The notes under the pieces were generated by a model that saw only the letters and a list, made by a program, of their open reading frames with translations, was not told where the DNA came from and made no database searches. Shown here in pieces: positions 8,110-16,408 of a stretch of 42,078 nucleotides of DNA. Each line of letters begins with the position of its first letter. Within the stretch, counting starts at the first letter, position 1. This DNA is from Firmicutes bacterium AM31-12AC (GTDB taxonomy: Bacteria > Bacillota > Clostridia > Lachnospirales > Lachnospiraceae). The position numbers and the translations under genes are program-made. The DNA is taken from positions 1 to 42,078 of the forward strand of contig QUJA01000023.1 of assembly GCA_003480425.1 (NCBI GenBank), read 5' to 3'.

Positions 8110-8928
8110 CTATTTCTCTTCTATTAATACACCCTGCAACAAAAATCTTTCATCCTCATTTACATTCGTACATGTAGACAAACTTACGATCTTGGATTGT
8201 ACATTTACCTCTACATCCACAGCATAATTAGATGTACTCCTGCACAGTTCAATATATTTCATAAAATCCTCATCTGTCGCATAGGACAGTATATAATTGT
8301 CTGCTGTATCTTTGACCACACCTGCACTGAACACCTGATATGTTCTTGTTTTTCCATCTGGTGTGTAAATATAGAAATATGGATGTGCCTTGCAAAAGCT
8401 CTCATCCGCATATTCATTTAATCTCGAAAACATCTCCCCGCCATAATTCAAATGATGTCCGTAGATTAACGTATTTCTTCCTGAAAAATCTGATGCACAG
8501 TCTTTATCAACAAAGATTGCTCCCAATTTATTGTCATTTGCTGTAAATGTCTTTGTCAAATATTCATTGTTATCCTGGCTTTTTACTACCGGATAACTGA
8601 TGATCGACGGCTCATCAAATCGAATCCACGCTACCGTATCTGGATTCATTTCTAATAATGTTGCAAAATCTACTTTGAATCCTGAAGCTGCTTCCCCTAC
8701 TTGTTCTTCACCTGAAGTGTCCTGTTCTGTTGGAGTTTCATTTTCAATTACCAGTTTCTTTATTTCATCATAATCTTTTCCTCCTTGATAATAAGGAAGG
8801 ATATTTTTGATCAACTGATAACCTGAAAATACAAAGACACACAATGCTATAATCAATATAATTTTGGAAATGATATTACCTGCCTTATTTTTCTTTTTTC
8901 TATTTGGTTTTCTATTTCTTTTACTCAT
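8110..8928 (-). CDS. Class B sortase
   Basis: Membrane-anchored transpeptidase that attaches surface proteins to the cell wall. From the ATG at 8928 the protein (272 aa) has a Lys/Arg-rich head, one membrane helix (about 19-41), a Glu/Thr-rich spacer, then the sortase barrel. The barrel has NTLIYGHHLNYGGEMFSRL (catalytic His near 158), LSTCTN with the active Cys near 253, and ERF with the catalytic Arg near 261. This matches the class B form. The frame is open upstream to 9144, but the ATG at 8928 has an AAGGA site and begins a proper signal anchor, so the extension is rejected. No substrate with a sorting signal is visible nearby. Confidence 0.92.
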   Translation of the reverse strand: MSKRNRKPNRKKKNKAGNIISKIILIIALCVFVFSGYQLIKNILPYYQGGKDYDEIKKLVIENETPTEQDTSGEEQVGEAASGFKVDFATLLEMNPDTVAWIRFDEPSIISYPVVKSQDNNEYLTKTFTANDNKLGAIFVDKDCASDFSGRNTLIYGHHLNYGGEMFSRLNEYADESFCKAHPYFYIYTPDGKTRTYQVFSAGVVKDTADNYILSYATDEDFMKYIELCRSTSNYAVDVEVNVQSKIVSLSTCTNVNEDERFLLQGVLIEEK

Positions 8929-9159
8929 GCATTTTATTTCCTTACAATTCCAGACAATAAATATTTTTTCAATAAATTCAACTTCGTTCTGGTATCTGTA
9001 TACACAACTGTGTTGAAAATGGATGTAGAAACCTTTCCACTTTGATACCGGCGTTGAATACTCATCTGCTAGATATTCCTGCTCAAGCTCATCTATTATA
9101 TCAAACGGAAAACATAATGTACAGCTATCCGATATTTCTTTCAACCTGACAAACTGCTA

Positions 9160-10173
9160 CTATCTAAATCTTTGCATACTATATTTGAAATCTTCCAATC
9201 CTTTTAATCTTTTTACTCTACGAAGTTTAATACCACATACATTACATATCTGGTCAAGTCCGGCTTCCACAATTACATTTGACACCCTTATTTCCTTCGG
9301 TGCTCCAAATTGAAAAATGAAACCTATCAGAATTTCTGCCAACATTACAATCGCATCATCCTCCGGTTCAAGCATTTCAAATTTAATGATAGTTCCTGTA
9401 TTTGCATCTCCTAATAACGACAATGCCGGATTTGCAGGGCGATCATATTTTTTATCCGTAACTGATGCTCCTAACACAGATACATCCGCCTCTAAAACAG
9501 CATTGCATTTCGGGGCTTTTCCCAGGTCTGAGAGCAAAACTTCATCTGTAATCAGTAGATTCCCAAATTGAAAAGCTGTAAAAGGAAGTGGCTCTTCACC
9601 AAAATTCCATATTTTCTTATCTTTTCCAAAAGAAAGCAGAAACATATTTCCCGATTCAAAATCAACCTGCATTTCTGTATCAACATAGTAACGCAAAGCT
9701 AGTTCCAAATCCTGTAAATACTCGCTCATACGCAATACTTCTTCCTCATCCATATTATATGGATAATATCCCGGCTCGAAAGACAGGAAATACAGCCACT
9801 GATTTTTTCCGCGATATGTATATCCTAATTCCTTAATAAGCTTTCTTTGCCTATTAGATAGTTCGTCACGATTACCCCAATAGCAGGTAAGATTTCTTTG
9901 GTTAAACATCGCATATCCAGGAGCCAGATTCATGCTCTCCTGCATGGTAAGCATGAGAAAACTATTTAATCCCTCGTATCCTTCATAGACGGCTATTCCA
10001 TAACAATCACCGTCTCGCCCCAGTATACTGAAGAAAATCGTTTCCTCTTCAGTACCATATCTGATGCCAATTAAATCCATATCCCAGAACTTTTCCCATG
10101 GTTTCAGTTCCTTAATGCGTGTTCCTGCCTCATACAACGTTTTCCATTGTTCTATAGATGCCTCTTTTCTCAT
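9160..10173 (-). CDS. Uncharacterised protein (DUF6930/DUF7309-like)
   Basis: A 337-aa soluble protein with no signal peptide or membrane helix. Its layout (N-terminal KLYEAGTRIKELKPWE, IFFSILGRDGDCYGIAVYEG, a central FGKDKKIWNFGEEPLP, and a C-terminal half ending ICNVCGIKLRRVKRLKGLEDF) resembles proteins labelled DUF7309 plus DUF6930. I offer that from memory of the pattern, not a search. No catalytic motif can be named. It starts 8 bases after the ykgJ stop, indicating co-transcription. A 230-base gap to the sortase gene holds only an unsupported in-frame extension. Confidence 0.6.
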   Translation of the reverse strand: MRKEASIEQWKTLYEAGTRIKELKPWEKFWDMDLIGIRYGTEEETIFFSILGRDGDCYGIAVYEGYEGLNSFLMLTMQESMNLAPGYAMFNQRNLTCYWGNRDELSNRQRKLIKELGYTYRGKNQWLYFLSFEPGYYPYNMDEEEVLRMSEYLQDLELALRYYVDTEMQVDFESGNMFLLSFGKDKKIWNFGEEPLPFTAFQFGNLLITDEVLLSDLGKAPKCNAVLEADVSVLGASVTDKKYDRPANPALSLLGDANTGTIIKFEMLEPEDDAIVMLAEILIGFIFQFGAPKEIRVSNVIVEAGLDQICNVCGIKLRRVKRLKGLEDFKYSMQRFR

Positions 10174-10181
10174 ATGTCCCC

Positions 10182-10688
10182 TTAGCTTCTCTTGAATCCG
10201 TATTCTTTCTTCAAACGCTCAAATATTTCAAATACAACCGGGCAGATGGAAATAGTATCTAACATCCCCAACAAACTACACAACCTTTCCGGCTGGTCTG
10301 TATAAGGATATTTCTTACAACTATCCGGTTTACAATCCCCAAGTTTACAGTTTCCATCTTCCTGCAAAAAATCACACGGCTTATGTTTCGTATGATACCC
10401 GAGTCCCAATTCCTCTTTTTCCAAAAAGAAATCAATAAACTGTTCTACTGTAATCCCCAAATATTCCGCATCCTTTTCTAAATTCTCTTCAGGTATACTT
10501 CCCTTGTACATCTTGCAACAATTTCTGCACATACTACAATCGTAATCAGCGAATAGTTCTTTATGCAGTCGCAGAAACTGCTCATCTAATTCTTCCTCAT
10601 CTGCATGTCCTTTCAAAAACCTACGAAATTTGAAATTTTCATCTTCTTTCTTCTTGGCTTCTACTCCAACTTTATCCGGGTGTAGCAT
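10182..10688 (-). CDS. YkgJ-family cysteine cluster protein
   Basis: Putative zinc- or iron-binding protein of the YkgJ family, function unknown. Cysteine motifs: DCSMCRNCCKMY (about residues 52-63), then KPCDFLQEDGNCKLGDCKPDSCKKYPY (about 102-128), the usual CxxCC plus C-rich second half. The ATG at 10688 (168 aa) is preferred over a TTG at 10736 because a strong TAGGAGG lies just before it. The TTG alternative would overlap the end of the upstream pseudogene. It is followed closely by the uncharacterised 337-aa gene. Confidence 0.85.
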   Translation of the reverse strand: MLHPDKVGVEAKKKEDENFKFRRFLKGHADEEELDEQFLRLHKELFADYDCSMCRNCCKMYKGSIPEENLEKDAEYLGITVEQFIDFFLEKEELGLGYHTKHKPCDFLQEDGNCKLGDCKPDSCKKYPYTDQPERLCSLLGMLDTISICPVVFEIFERLKKEYGFKRS

Positions 10689-10698
10689 ATGATGCCTC

Positions 10699-11393
10699 CT
10701 ATCCCGATTTATATCGTCGGTCTTTATTCTTTCCAATAACAGAAATTTTTCCCTCAGATATAAGTGGTTTCAAAATCTCTTTTGTTCGAGTCTCTTTCAG
10801 ACCTAACAAATCACAAAAATCCTGCAAACGATACTCTTTATTCTCTTCCATATGATTTAAAATCTTTTCTTGCTGTTTATCTGTTTTTTACCCATTCTGA
10901 CATAGCCCGGATTTGCCAAAATCAGCTTGTCCGGTTCTTTACGGATTACAACACCTCGTAAACCATGATAATCTGCATTAATAAGACAGTTTGCCAAGGC
11001 TTCATGTAGTGCCTTGTGCACTAGAGTATCGTCAATACGCTCACCACCAGACATTTTAAACGGTATCTTAACATCTTTATCGTCACCAACTTCATACATC
11101 TCTACGTCATCTTCCGACAGGAGATTAATATTCACTTTCTTAGAATTGTTGATGGTATCCCAGAATTCTTTTCGAATCTTAGACACATTCTGAAGACCGG
11201 TAGTTCTCCAACTGCCATCTTTATTTTCTTTGACACCAAGAATAATGACTCCACCATAGCAATTTGCAAAGGAAGAGTAGATATCCCACAAAGGAACTGG
11301 CAGACCACCTTCTGCTTTTTTCACTTCTCTTCTGTTGTCTTCTCTGTATTCATCAAATTTTGAAAGGTCAAAAGTATTATTCAAATTGCTCAT
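10699..11393 (-). pseudogene. Eroded AlbA_2/RecG-like ATP-binding regulator
   Basis: The remnant opens with a good AlbA_2 (schlafen-like) domain: EYREDNRREVKKAEGGLPVPLWDIYSSFANCYGGVIILGVKE. After EVGDD it jumps to KIPFKMSGGERIDDTLVHKALHEALANCLINADYHGLRGVVI, skipping a large central part. It breaks again after NPGYVRMGKKQ. In the next frame the normal winged-helix tail resumes (QQEKILNHMEENKEYRLQDFCDLLGLKETRTKEILKPLISEGKI) down to TAG at 10699. Family members are roughly 450-600 aa; this remnant is well under half that. Two deletions plus a frameshift make it a real pseudogene. Confidence 0.85.
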
Positions 11394-11436
11394 CTCACTT
11401 TCTATTTTGCAAAATATAGATTCTTATTATTGACTG

Positions 11437-11733
11437 CTAAATTCCCAATTTTTCAAATAAAACTTTATTTCGTTTTTCGGCATCCACAATAAGTTTATCG
11501 TATGAAATAAGTTCTATATATGCGTGCTTCTTTTCATGATATTTATCCATCCCTAACTTATCCGGAGTTTCGATAAAATCCCTATCTTCTGCCACTTTTA
11601 TCATTTTTGTAGCCAAATCACATACAGCATATAAATAAAACTGAGTATTACTACCACCCCTAATAAGTCTTCCATTTTTATCCGTCACTTTATTCGTACA
11701 TATTTTATCTACATATCCTAATAGTTGTTGTAT
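11437..11733 (-). pseudogene. 3' remnant of a large protein, possibly ATP-binding
   Basis: The open frame runs from 11733, just after a stop, to 11437 and has no convincing start; a GTG at 11688 is only an internal possibility. The text (LGYVDKICTNKVTDKNGR, GGSNTQFYLYAVCDL, KLGMDKYHEKKHAYIELISYDKLIVDA, KRNKVLFEKLGI) looks like the C-terminal tail of large proteins annotated as ATP-binding. The identity is recalled, not searched. It lies between the AlbA_2 pseudogene and the tuf remnant on the same strand and is clearly 5'-truncated. Confidence 0.5.
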
Positions 11734-11761
11734 TTAAATCTCTATGATATTAAATCAAAGA

Positions 11762-11815
11762 TTACTCGATGATTGTAGCAACACGTCCTGATCCTACAGT
11801 ACATCCACCTTCACG
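11762..11815 (-). pseudogene. 3'-end remnant of tuf (EF-Tu)
   Basis: Minus-strand translation of 11815-11762 gives REGGCTVGSGRVATIIE and a stop, which is the C-terminal 17 residues of EF-Tu with a single R-to-C difference. The codon just upstream is TAT, with TGA before it, so homology ends sharply. No other EF-Tu sequence is in the window. The length is too small for function; it is a scar of recombination or insertion at a tuf gene. Confidence 0.85.
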
Positions 11816-11871
11816 ATATCAGACCGGTGTATTGCGGTGTGCAAATGGTGATTTTTCGTATGATTTGTGAG

Positions 11872-11889
11872 GGAAAATCCGGATTTTCC
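11872..11889. repeat. Perfect 18-bp palindrome
   Basis: GGAAAATCC pairs exactly with GGATTTTCC. It sits in the otherwise gene-free stretch 11816-11940, between the tuf remnant and the defence island. No T-run follows, so it is not a standard terminator. Confidence 0.6.
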
Positions 11890-11913
11890 ATTGTGTCCGT
11901 GTAGTTTTTTGGG

Positions 11914-11938
11914 ATTTTGTTATCATGGTGTTATCACA
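11914..11938. repeat. Left copy of island-flanking direct repeat
   Basis: ATTTTGTTATC, six bases, then TTATCACA. The same two blocks with the same spacing occur at 19211-19235 in the same orientation (19 of 25 identical). This copy ends two bases before the stop of the last island gene. It could be an old attachment or recombination site. No integrase is present and the sequence is AT-rich, so chance is possible. Confidence 0.4.
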
Positions 11939-11940
11939 CA

Positions 11941-12465
11941 TTATTCAATTCTCAAATTTCGCAAATAATAATCCATCTTTATACAGGTTGTATGACTATT
12001 TATAACAGTTCGTTCATTAGGTACTCCATAAACCTCATAATTATCATCATATTTCAAGCAAAAAAAATACCCATGATTACATTTTTTATATTCGGCAACA
12101 TTATGCCCTCTTTTTATCCTTTCAATTGCCTTTCCAATATTATTACTACCTTGATATTTGATTTTCAAAGTTGCTTTACCAATATAATATGATAATTTCC
12201 CCACAAAATTTTTATCATATGCCCAATCATCAACATTATCTACACTTAACTCAACTTGTTGTGCATTCTCGGCAAGATAATCCAATAAAATCTTCGCCTC
12301 TCCATTTAACAATTTCCTTGATGAAAATATTTTCATTTGAAGTTCATCTATTTCTTTTTGTTTCTTTTTTCTTCTATAATCAGCAGACCTTATTGTCTCT
12401 ACTAATCCTTCAACTTCCTTTAGATATTCTCCATTATATGGCTCTTGTATCGTCTTCTTTTCCAA
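11941..12465 (-). CDS. Uncharacterised protein, last gene of the defence operon
   Basis: 174 codons if started at TTG 12465. The N-terminal half is a charged helix (YRRKKKQKEIDELQMKIF, about residues 31-48). The C-terminal half (LSYYIGKATLKIKYQGSNNIGKAIERI; HGYFFCLKYDDNYEVYGVP) looks like a small mixed alpha/beta domain. No known family recognised. The start is weak: no ATG, no clear ribosome site, and it lies inside the upstream gene. One added A at GGAAAAG (about 12459-12465) would fuse it to the upstream frame, giving one protein of about 440 aa. I think fusion is at least as likely as two genes. Confidence 0.6.
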   Translation of the reverse strand: MEKKTIQEPYNGEYLKEVEGLVETIRSADYRRKKKQKEIDELQMKIFSSRKLLNGEAKILLDYLAENAQQVELSVDNVDDWAYDKNFVGKLSYYIGKATLKIKYQGSNNIGKAIERIKRGHNVAEYKKCNHGYFFCLKYDDNYEVYGVPNERTVINSHTTCIKMDYYLRNLRIE

Positions 12466-13274
12466 TGAGCCCGTAATACTTTCTTGTTATTTATTTGCCT
12501 AATAATTTCATCTTTATATTCTAACAATAACTCATTGTATTTCTTTTTTGCTGCTACAATGTCTATATCCCAACCATTTGTGCTTACAAAAACCTGCAAT
12601 GGAATCTTTATAAATACTACATATACGCTTTCAATTCCATCTATTGTCAAAAGTTCCTGTGTTTCAGTTCTTATCCCATCGGCAATTCGTATTGCAGAAT
12701 ATTCATCTTGAAAAATTTCTTGAATATCCTCAAATCTACTAACTATAACCTTCATATCTTCTGCCTGAACAAGTGGTTCTAGTTTGTTATCATCAATTAT
12801 CCCCTTTTCAACAACTTGATATCTAGTAATATCATCTAATATTTTTCCTTTAAAAGAATCCATATAGATATCTTTCATAATATCTTGCTGTTTCTCAACT
12901 CTTTCTAAATTGCTTAGGGCTTGCTCACCTTTTTTTAATAACGAGCAAATATCAGATGATATAGATATTAAATCTTTTACGTGCAAATCTGCGAGAGTAA
13001 CATCCAATAACGGCCTAGTAATTCCTAAAATTTTCGCAATCTCATCCACTTGGTGAACGCCTATTGAAACAATCTGTAAAACTTTTTCCTCTACCAGATT
13101 TAGCTTTACAGTTTTTCTTTTTGTAATTTTTAGTGCATATTTATAAACTGGTAAATATACTTCATCATCAAACAAAAATTCATATCCATCATTTTGCCTA
13201 ACAATGTTTGTTACCCATTTATGAATTAGATTCTCTTTCAAATAACTTTCCTCCATCGCATTGTATAATTTCAC
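12420..13274 (-). CDS. Uncharacterised HTH-like protein coupled to the kinase-helicase
   Basis: 284 codons from GTG 13274, chosen because AAGGAG sits six bases upstream inside the end of the kinase-helicase gene (56-bp overlap, translational coupling). Residues about 60-105 (EEKVLQIVSIGVHQVDEIAKILGITRPLLDVTLADLHVKDLIS) read as a winged helix-turn-helix. The rest is alpha/beta with a conserved-looking VVFIKIPLQVFVSTNGWDIDIVAAKKKYNELL. No family recognised. The last residues (RAHWKRRRYKSHIMENI) are arginine-rich and may be out of frame: one extra base would continue it into the 174-codon frame. It could regulate the operon or be the DNA-binding subunit of a complex with the helicase. Confidence 0.65.
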   Translation of the reverse strand: MKLYNAMEESYLKENLIHKWVTNIVRQNDGYEFLFDDEVYLPVYKYALKITKRKTVKLNLVEEKVLQIVSIGVHQVDEIAKILGITRPLLDVTLADLHVKDLISISSDICSLLKKGEQALSNLERVEKQQDIMKDIYMDSFKGKILDDITRYQVVEKGIIDDNKLEPLVQAEDMKVIVSRFEDIQEIFQDEYSAIRIADGIRTETQELLTIDGIESVYVVFIKIPLQVFVSTNGWDIDIVAAKKKYNELLLEYKDEIIRQINNKKVLRAHWKRRRYKSHIMENI

Positions 13275-16200
13275 ATTCTTCTCCTTCAGAGATATAATCT
13301 ATTATTTCAACAAATTTATTATCCTGATCGTCAAAATTGTAAAAGAAATTTTTATCTCCACACACAATTAATAATTTTTTTGCTCTAGAAAAAGCTACAT
13401 TAACTCGTTCCTTCTCCTTTTGAAATCCAATAGAATCTCTTGTTCTTACAGTGCTATAAATTATAATATCATTTTCTCTTCCCTGAAATGCATCTAAAGT
13501 ATTAATATCAATTTTTGATGCTATTTTGTCAAGTCCTGTAGCTTTAATAGATTTTCGCAATAATTCTTTCTGACCGCTATACCCTGTAATAATCCCTATA
13601 TCTAGCCCCTTCAATTCTCCAGTACTTTTTAAATCATCTAATATTTCTAAGATAATTCTTTTTTCTTCTTCATTTATATATGAACCACCTTTTGTTCCTT
13701 TCTGTGATTTTTTCTTATTTGCAGAAGTATCAAACCACACTATTGATTTTCCAACATACCTGCTCAATCCATGTCGTTTTTCATCGTCATTACATCCTGT
13801 ATCAATAATTCCTCTGTAAAATACTTTGCTTATCAGATTTCCTATATTTTCAATCATTCTATACTGAGTGGTCAAAATTTGTTTATGTGTATCTGGCAAC
13901 GAATTGTATAAAATATCAAATAATCTATAGTCTGGATTTTTAGTCAATTTAGCCAATGTTGGTGATACCTCTGCATCTGCATATGCCGGCAACTGATTTT
14001 GATCGCCTACTAATATAATCTTTTTTGCTTTAATAATCGATACCAGTAATTCTGGTGTTGTTGCTTTAGCAGCCTCATCAATAATTACATAATCAAATGA
14101 CATATCTTTTATTACTTCATTAGACAAAAATCCAACACATGTTCCCGCAATAACCACTGCACTTCGGATCATTTGATAATCTAAACTGTTCTGATCTACT
14201 AATCTATTTATCCAATCTTCCTGTATTTTCTTAACTTCTTCCCATTTTTTCGCCTCGTTTTTATCGGTTATAGTATTCATCAAATCATTTTTTTGCTTTA
14301 CATATTGCTGAACATTATTTTTTATTTCGGAAACCAATTGCTCTCTATGTGCAGCAATTGTGTATTTTGTCGCAATTTCTTCAGAAATATTCTTTTCCGC
14401 ACCAATTCTTATTATCTCCAATGGATTATCAATAACTTTCCCCAATCCTTCTAAAATATTATCAACTGCCGTATGCGACTGCGAAACAATAAGTATTTTA
14501 GGACTGTCCGTCATCTTTATATCCCTTTTTATAATTTGCCCAACTATTTCCTTTATAACAGATGTCTTACCTGTCCCAGGCGGTCCTTGGATTAAACATA
14601 TATTTTCCGTATTTAGAGCCTTCATCACAGCTTGTTTCTGTGATTGATTTAATACTTTTGAAATAAAACTAGGCTGTGAGATTGTCTTTATTTCCTCTGG
14701 TTCATCCAAACATAAGATAATGTCTTTTAAACTTCTAGCAGAATATTCATCTTTGTTCAAATCAAAAATTGCTCTAAATTGTCGTTTATAAGCCATAGTT
14801 TTCGCACGAAAATCTTCAAGAAGTGGTGTATTTTTATTCAATAATTGTCTTACTGTTGGTTTCAATCTCCCTTTTGTTAACGATAAGACAATTTTTACCG
14901 AATCATCATCACATACAACTTCTTCAAAATTTCCTACCTCTGTATAAATAACTCCTTTTGATCCTTGGCTTTCTACAACAAATCTAGTTGGTGGCATCAA
15001 TTCATCAATTGATTTTTTCTCGCAATCAATCAGATTGAAAATCAGTTGACTACCATTAATCTCATATTTATCATATTTTATAATCGCAGATTTTCCTTTT
15101 TCTGTTTCAACAGCCTCTGTAAGACCAATTTCCCAACCACCAAACAAATTTTCAAACTTTTCTTCTTGCAATTGATATTGTTTATTATCATCTTGATGGT
15201 TTTTAAACATAACAACCAGTTGGTGATTGTCTTGTGGATCATACCCATTATCTCTGCTATTTAATACAAAGGACATTTGTCCAACAATTCTAAAGCTTCT
15301 TTTAATATTTATATTTCTTCTATCAGCAGTAATTTTTCCAACATATGTTACATACATTTTCTGCTCATTTTCATCATATCCACACTTCATAATCATTCTT
15401 TCACCAGTAATTACATACTGCTGATCTTTTACATCATAATAACCATAGGATTGTTTAAATTCATTTTTGAGAAATGAATTAGTAAACTGTACCATTGTCA
15501 TACTTTCCTCAACAATAGAATTCCTTTTTAATTGAACCAGCTTTCTAGAATCAATTGCAATACTATAGCTACAACTTGATGTATTAAGATTTCCTATTAA
15601 CTGCTCCAAAACCACAATTACATTTTCCAGTGACTCTGGTCTATTTTCAGGTTTTTCTTGAACTAATGATAATAGAATATCTTTTATCTCTTTTCTTCCA
15701 GTCCACTCCTCAATTCTACTATTAATATCACTTCCATTTTTTTGTGATAATAAAACTTCACTCATTATTATTCCTATTGAATAGTAATCACATTTTTCTG
15801 TGATATTTTTACCCAATATAAGTTCTGGTGCAGAATAACCTTCTGAATATAATGGCATAGTAGTTTCGGAATCCATAACTGTTTTTATTTTACTTGTTCC
15901 AAAATCAATTAACGTAACCTTATCTGCATATTTATCATAAATTATATTTGAAGGTTTCAAATCTCTATGAATCACATTATTCGAATGAGCGTTATTTACT
16001 GCTCTTAAAATCTGAAGACATATTTCATACTTTTTTAGTTGCGTATATTTATTCCAATTTATATGGTCTAAAGTTTCACCCGGAACATAATCCATAAGAA
16101 TGCCACCATAGCATTCATTCTCCTTAAAAGGATATAACTCTGTACTGCTATCTCTTAACTTTACTATTCCTTCACAAACATTCAATGTTCGTAAGGCTTC

Positions 16201-16386
16201 AATCTCTCTTTTAAAAATTAGTTTTTGCAAACCATTTTCAATCTTCGGAAAACACTTAAGCACATACAACTTTTCTTTATTTTGCGGTTTTACTTTAAAT
16301 ACGATATTTCCCCATGAAGAAGATTTGTGTAATAGTTCCACCACTTCATAGTTCATAATAATTTTTTCATTCATTACCTTCTCCAT
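13219..16386 (-). CDS. Protein kinase - SF1 (Upf1/DNA2-like) helicase fusion
   Basis: A 1055-aa fusion. Residues about 12-265 are an intact Hanks-type Ser/Thr kinase: ATP Lys in YVLK (44), HRDLKPSN (140-147), IDFG (160-163), APE (186-188). Residues about 270-575 are a beta-rich linker I do not recognise. Residues about 579-1010 are an SF1B helicase: Q motif LNQSQKQAV, Walker A GPPGTGKTS (601-609), DEAA (770-773), GDQNQLP (794-800), QYRM (841-844), LDAFQGRE (963-970), VAFSRAKK (996-1003). All catalytic motifs are present, so both enzymes should work. The ATG at 16386 has GGAGGTGAAAG upstream, 22 bases after the endonuclease stop. No signal or membrane segment. Position directly behind a restriction-modification pair suggests anti-phage defence, with phosphorylation linked to nucleic-acid remodelling; that function is inference. 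Confidence 0.93.
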   Translation of the reverse strand: MEKVMNEKIIMNYEVVELLHKSSSWGNIVFKVKPQNKEKLYVLKCFPKIENGLQKLIFKREIEALRTLNVCEGIVKLRDSSTELYPFKENECYGGILMDYVPGETLDHINWNKYTQLKKYEICLQILRAVNNAHSNNVIHRDLKPSNIIYDKYADKVTLIDFGTSKIKTVMDSETTMPLYSEGYSAPELILGKNITEKCDYYSIGIIMSEVLLSQKNGSDINSRIEEWTGRKEIKDILLSLVQEKPENRPESLENVIVVLEQLIGNLNTSSCSYSIAIDSRKLVQLKRNSIVEESMTMVQFTNSFLKNEFKQSYGYYDVKDQQYVITGERMIMKCGYDENEQKMYVTYVGKITADRRNINIKRSFRIVGQMSFVLNSRDNGYDPQDNHQLVVMFKNHQDDNKQYQLQEEKFENLFGGWEIGLTEAVETEKGKSAIIKYDKYEINGSQLIFNLIDCEKKSIDELMPPTRFVVESQGSKGVIYTEVGNFEEVVCDDDSVKIVLSLTKGRLKPTVRQLLNKNTPLLEDFRAKTMAYKRQFRAIFDLNKDEYSARSLKDIILCLDEPEEIKTISQPSFISKVLNQSQKQAVMKALNTENICLIQGPPGTGKTSVIKEIVGQIIKRDIKMTDSPKILIVSQSHTAVDNILEGLGKVIDNPLEIIRIGAEKNISEEIATKYTIAAHREQLVSEIKNNVQQYVKQKNDLMNTITDKNEAKKWEEVKKIQEDWINRLVDQNSLDYQMIRSAVVIAGTCVGFLSNEVIKDMSFDYVIIDEAAKATTPELLVSIIKAKKIILVGDQNQLPAYADAEVSPTLAKLTKNPDYRLFDILYNSLPDTHKQILTTQYRMIENIGNLISKVFYRGIIDTGCNDDEKRHGLSRYVGKSIVWFDTSANKKKSQKGTKGGSYINEEEKRIILEILDDLKSTGELKGLDIGIITGYSGQKELLRKSIKATGLDKIASKIDINTLDAFQGRENDIIIYSTVRTRDSIGFQKEKERVNVAFSRAKKLLIVCGDKNFFYNFDDQDNKFVEIIDYISEGEECEIIQCDGGKLFERESNS

Positions 16387-16408
16387 CTTTCACCTCCGAG
16401 ATATGCTT

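Noticed and set aside
8929..9144. 72-codon N-terminal extension of the sortase
   Set aside because: The ATG at 8928 has a ribosome site and begins a typical signal anchor; the extension has no homology that I recognise.
13219..13274. Kinase-helicase and HTH gene as one frameshifted gene
   Set aside because: The 56-bp overlap has a proper AAGGAG-GTG start, and joining would need the opposite shift; natural overlap is more likely.
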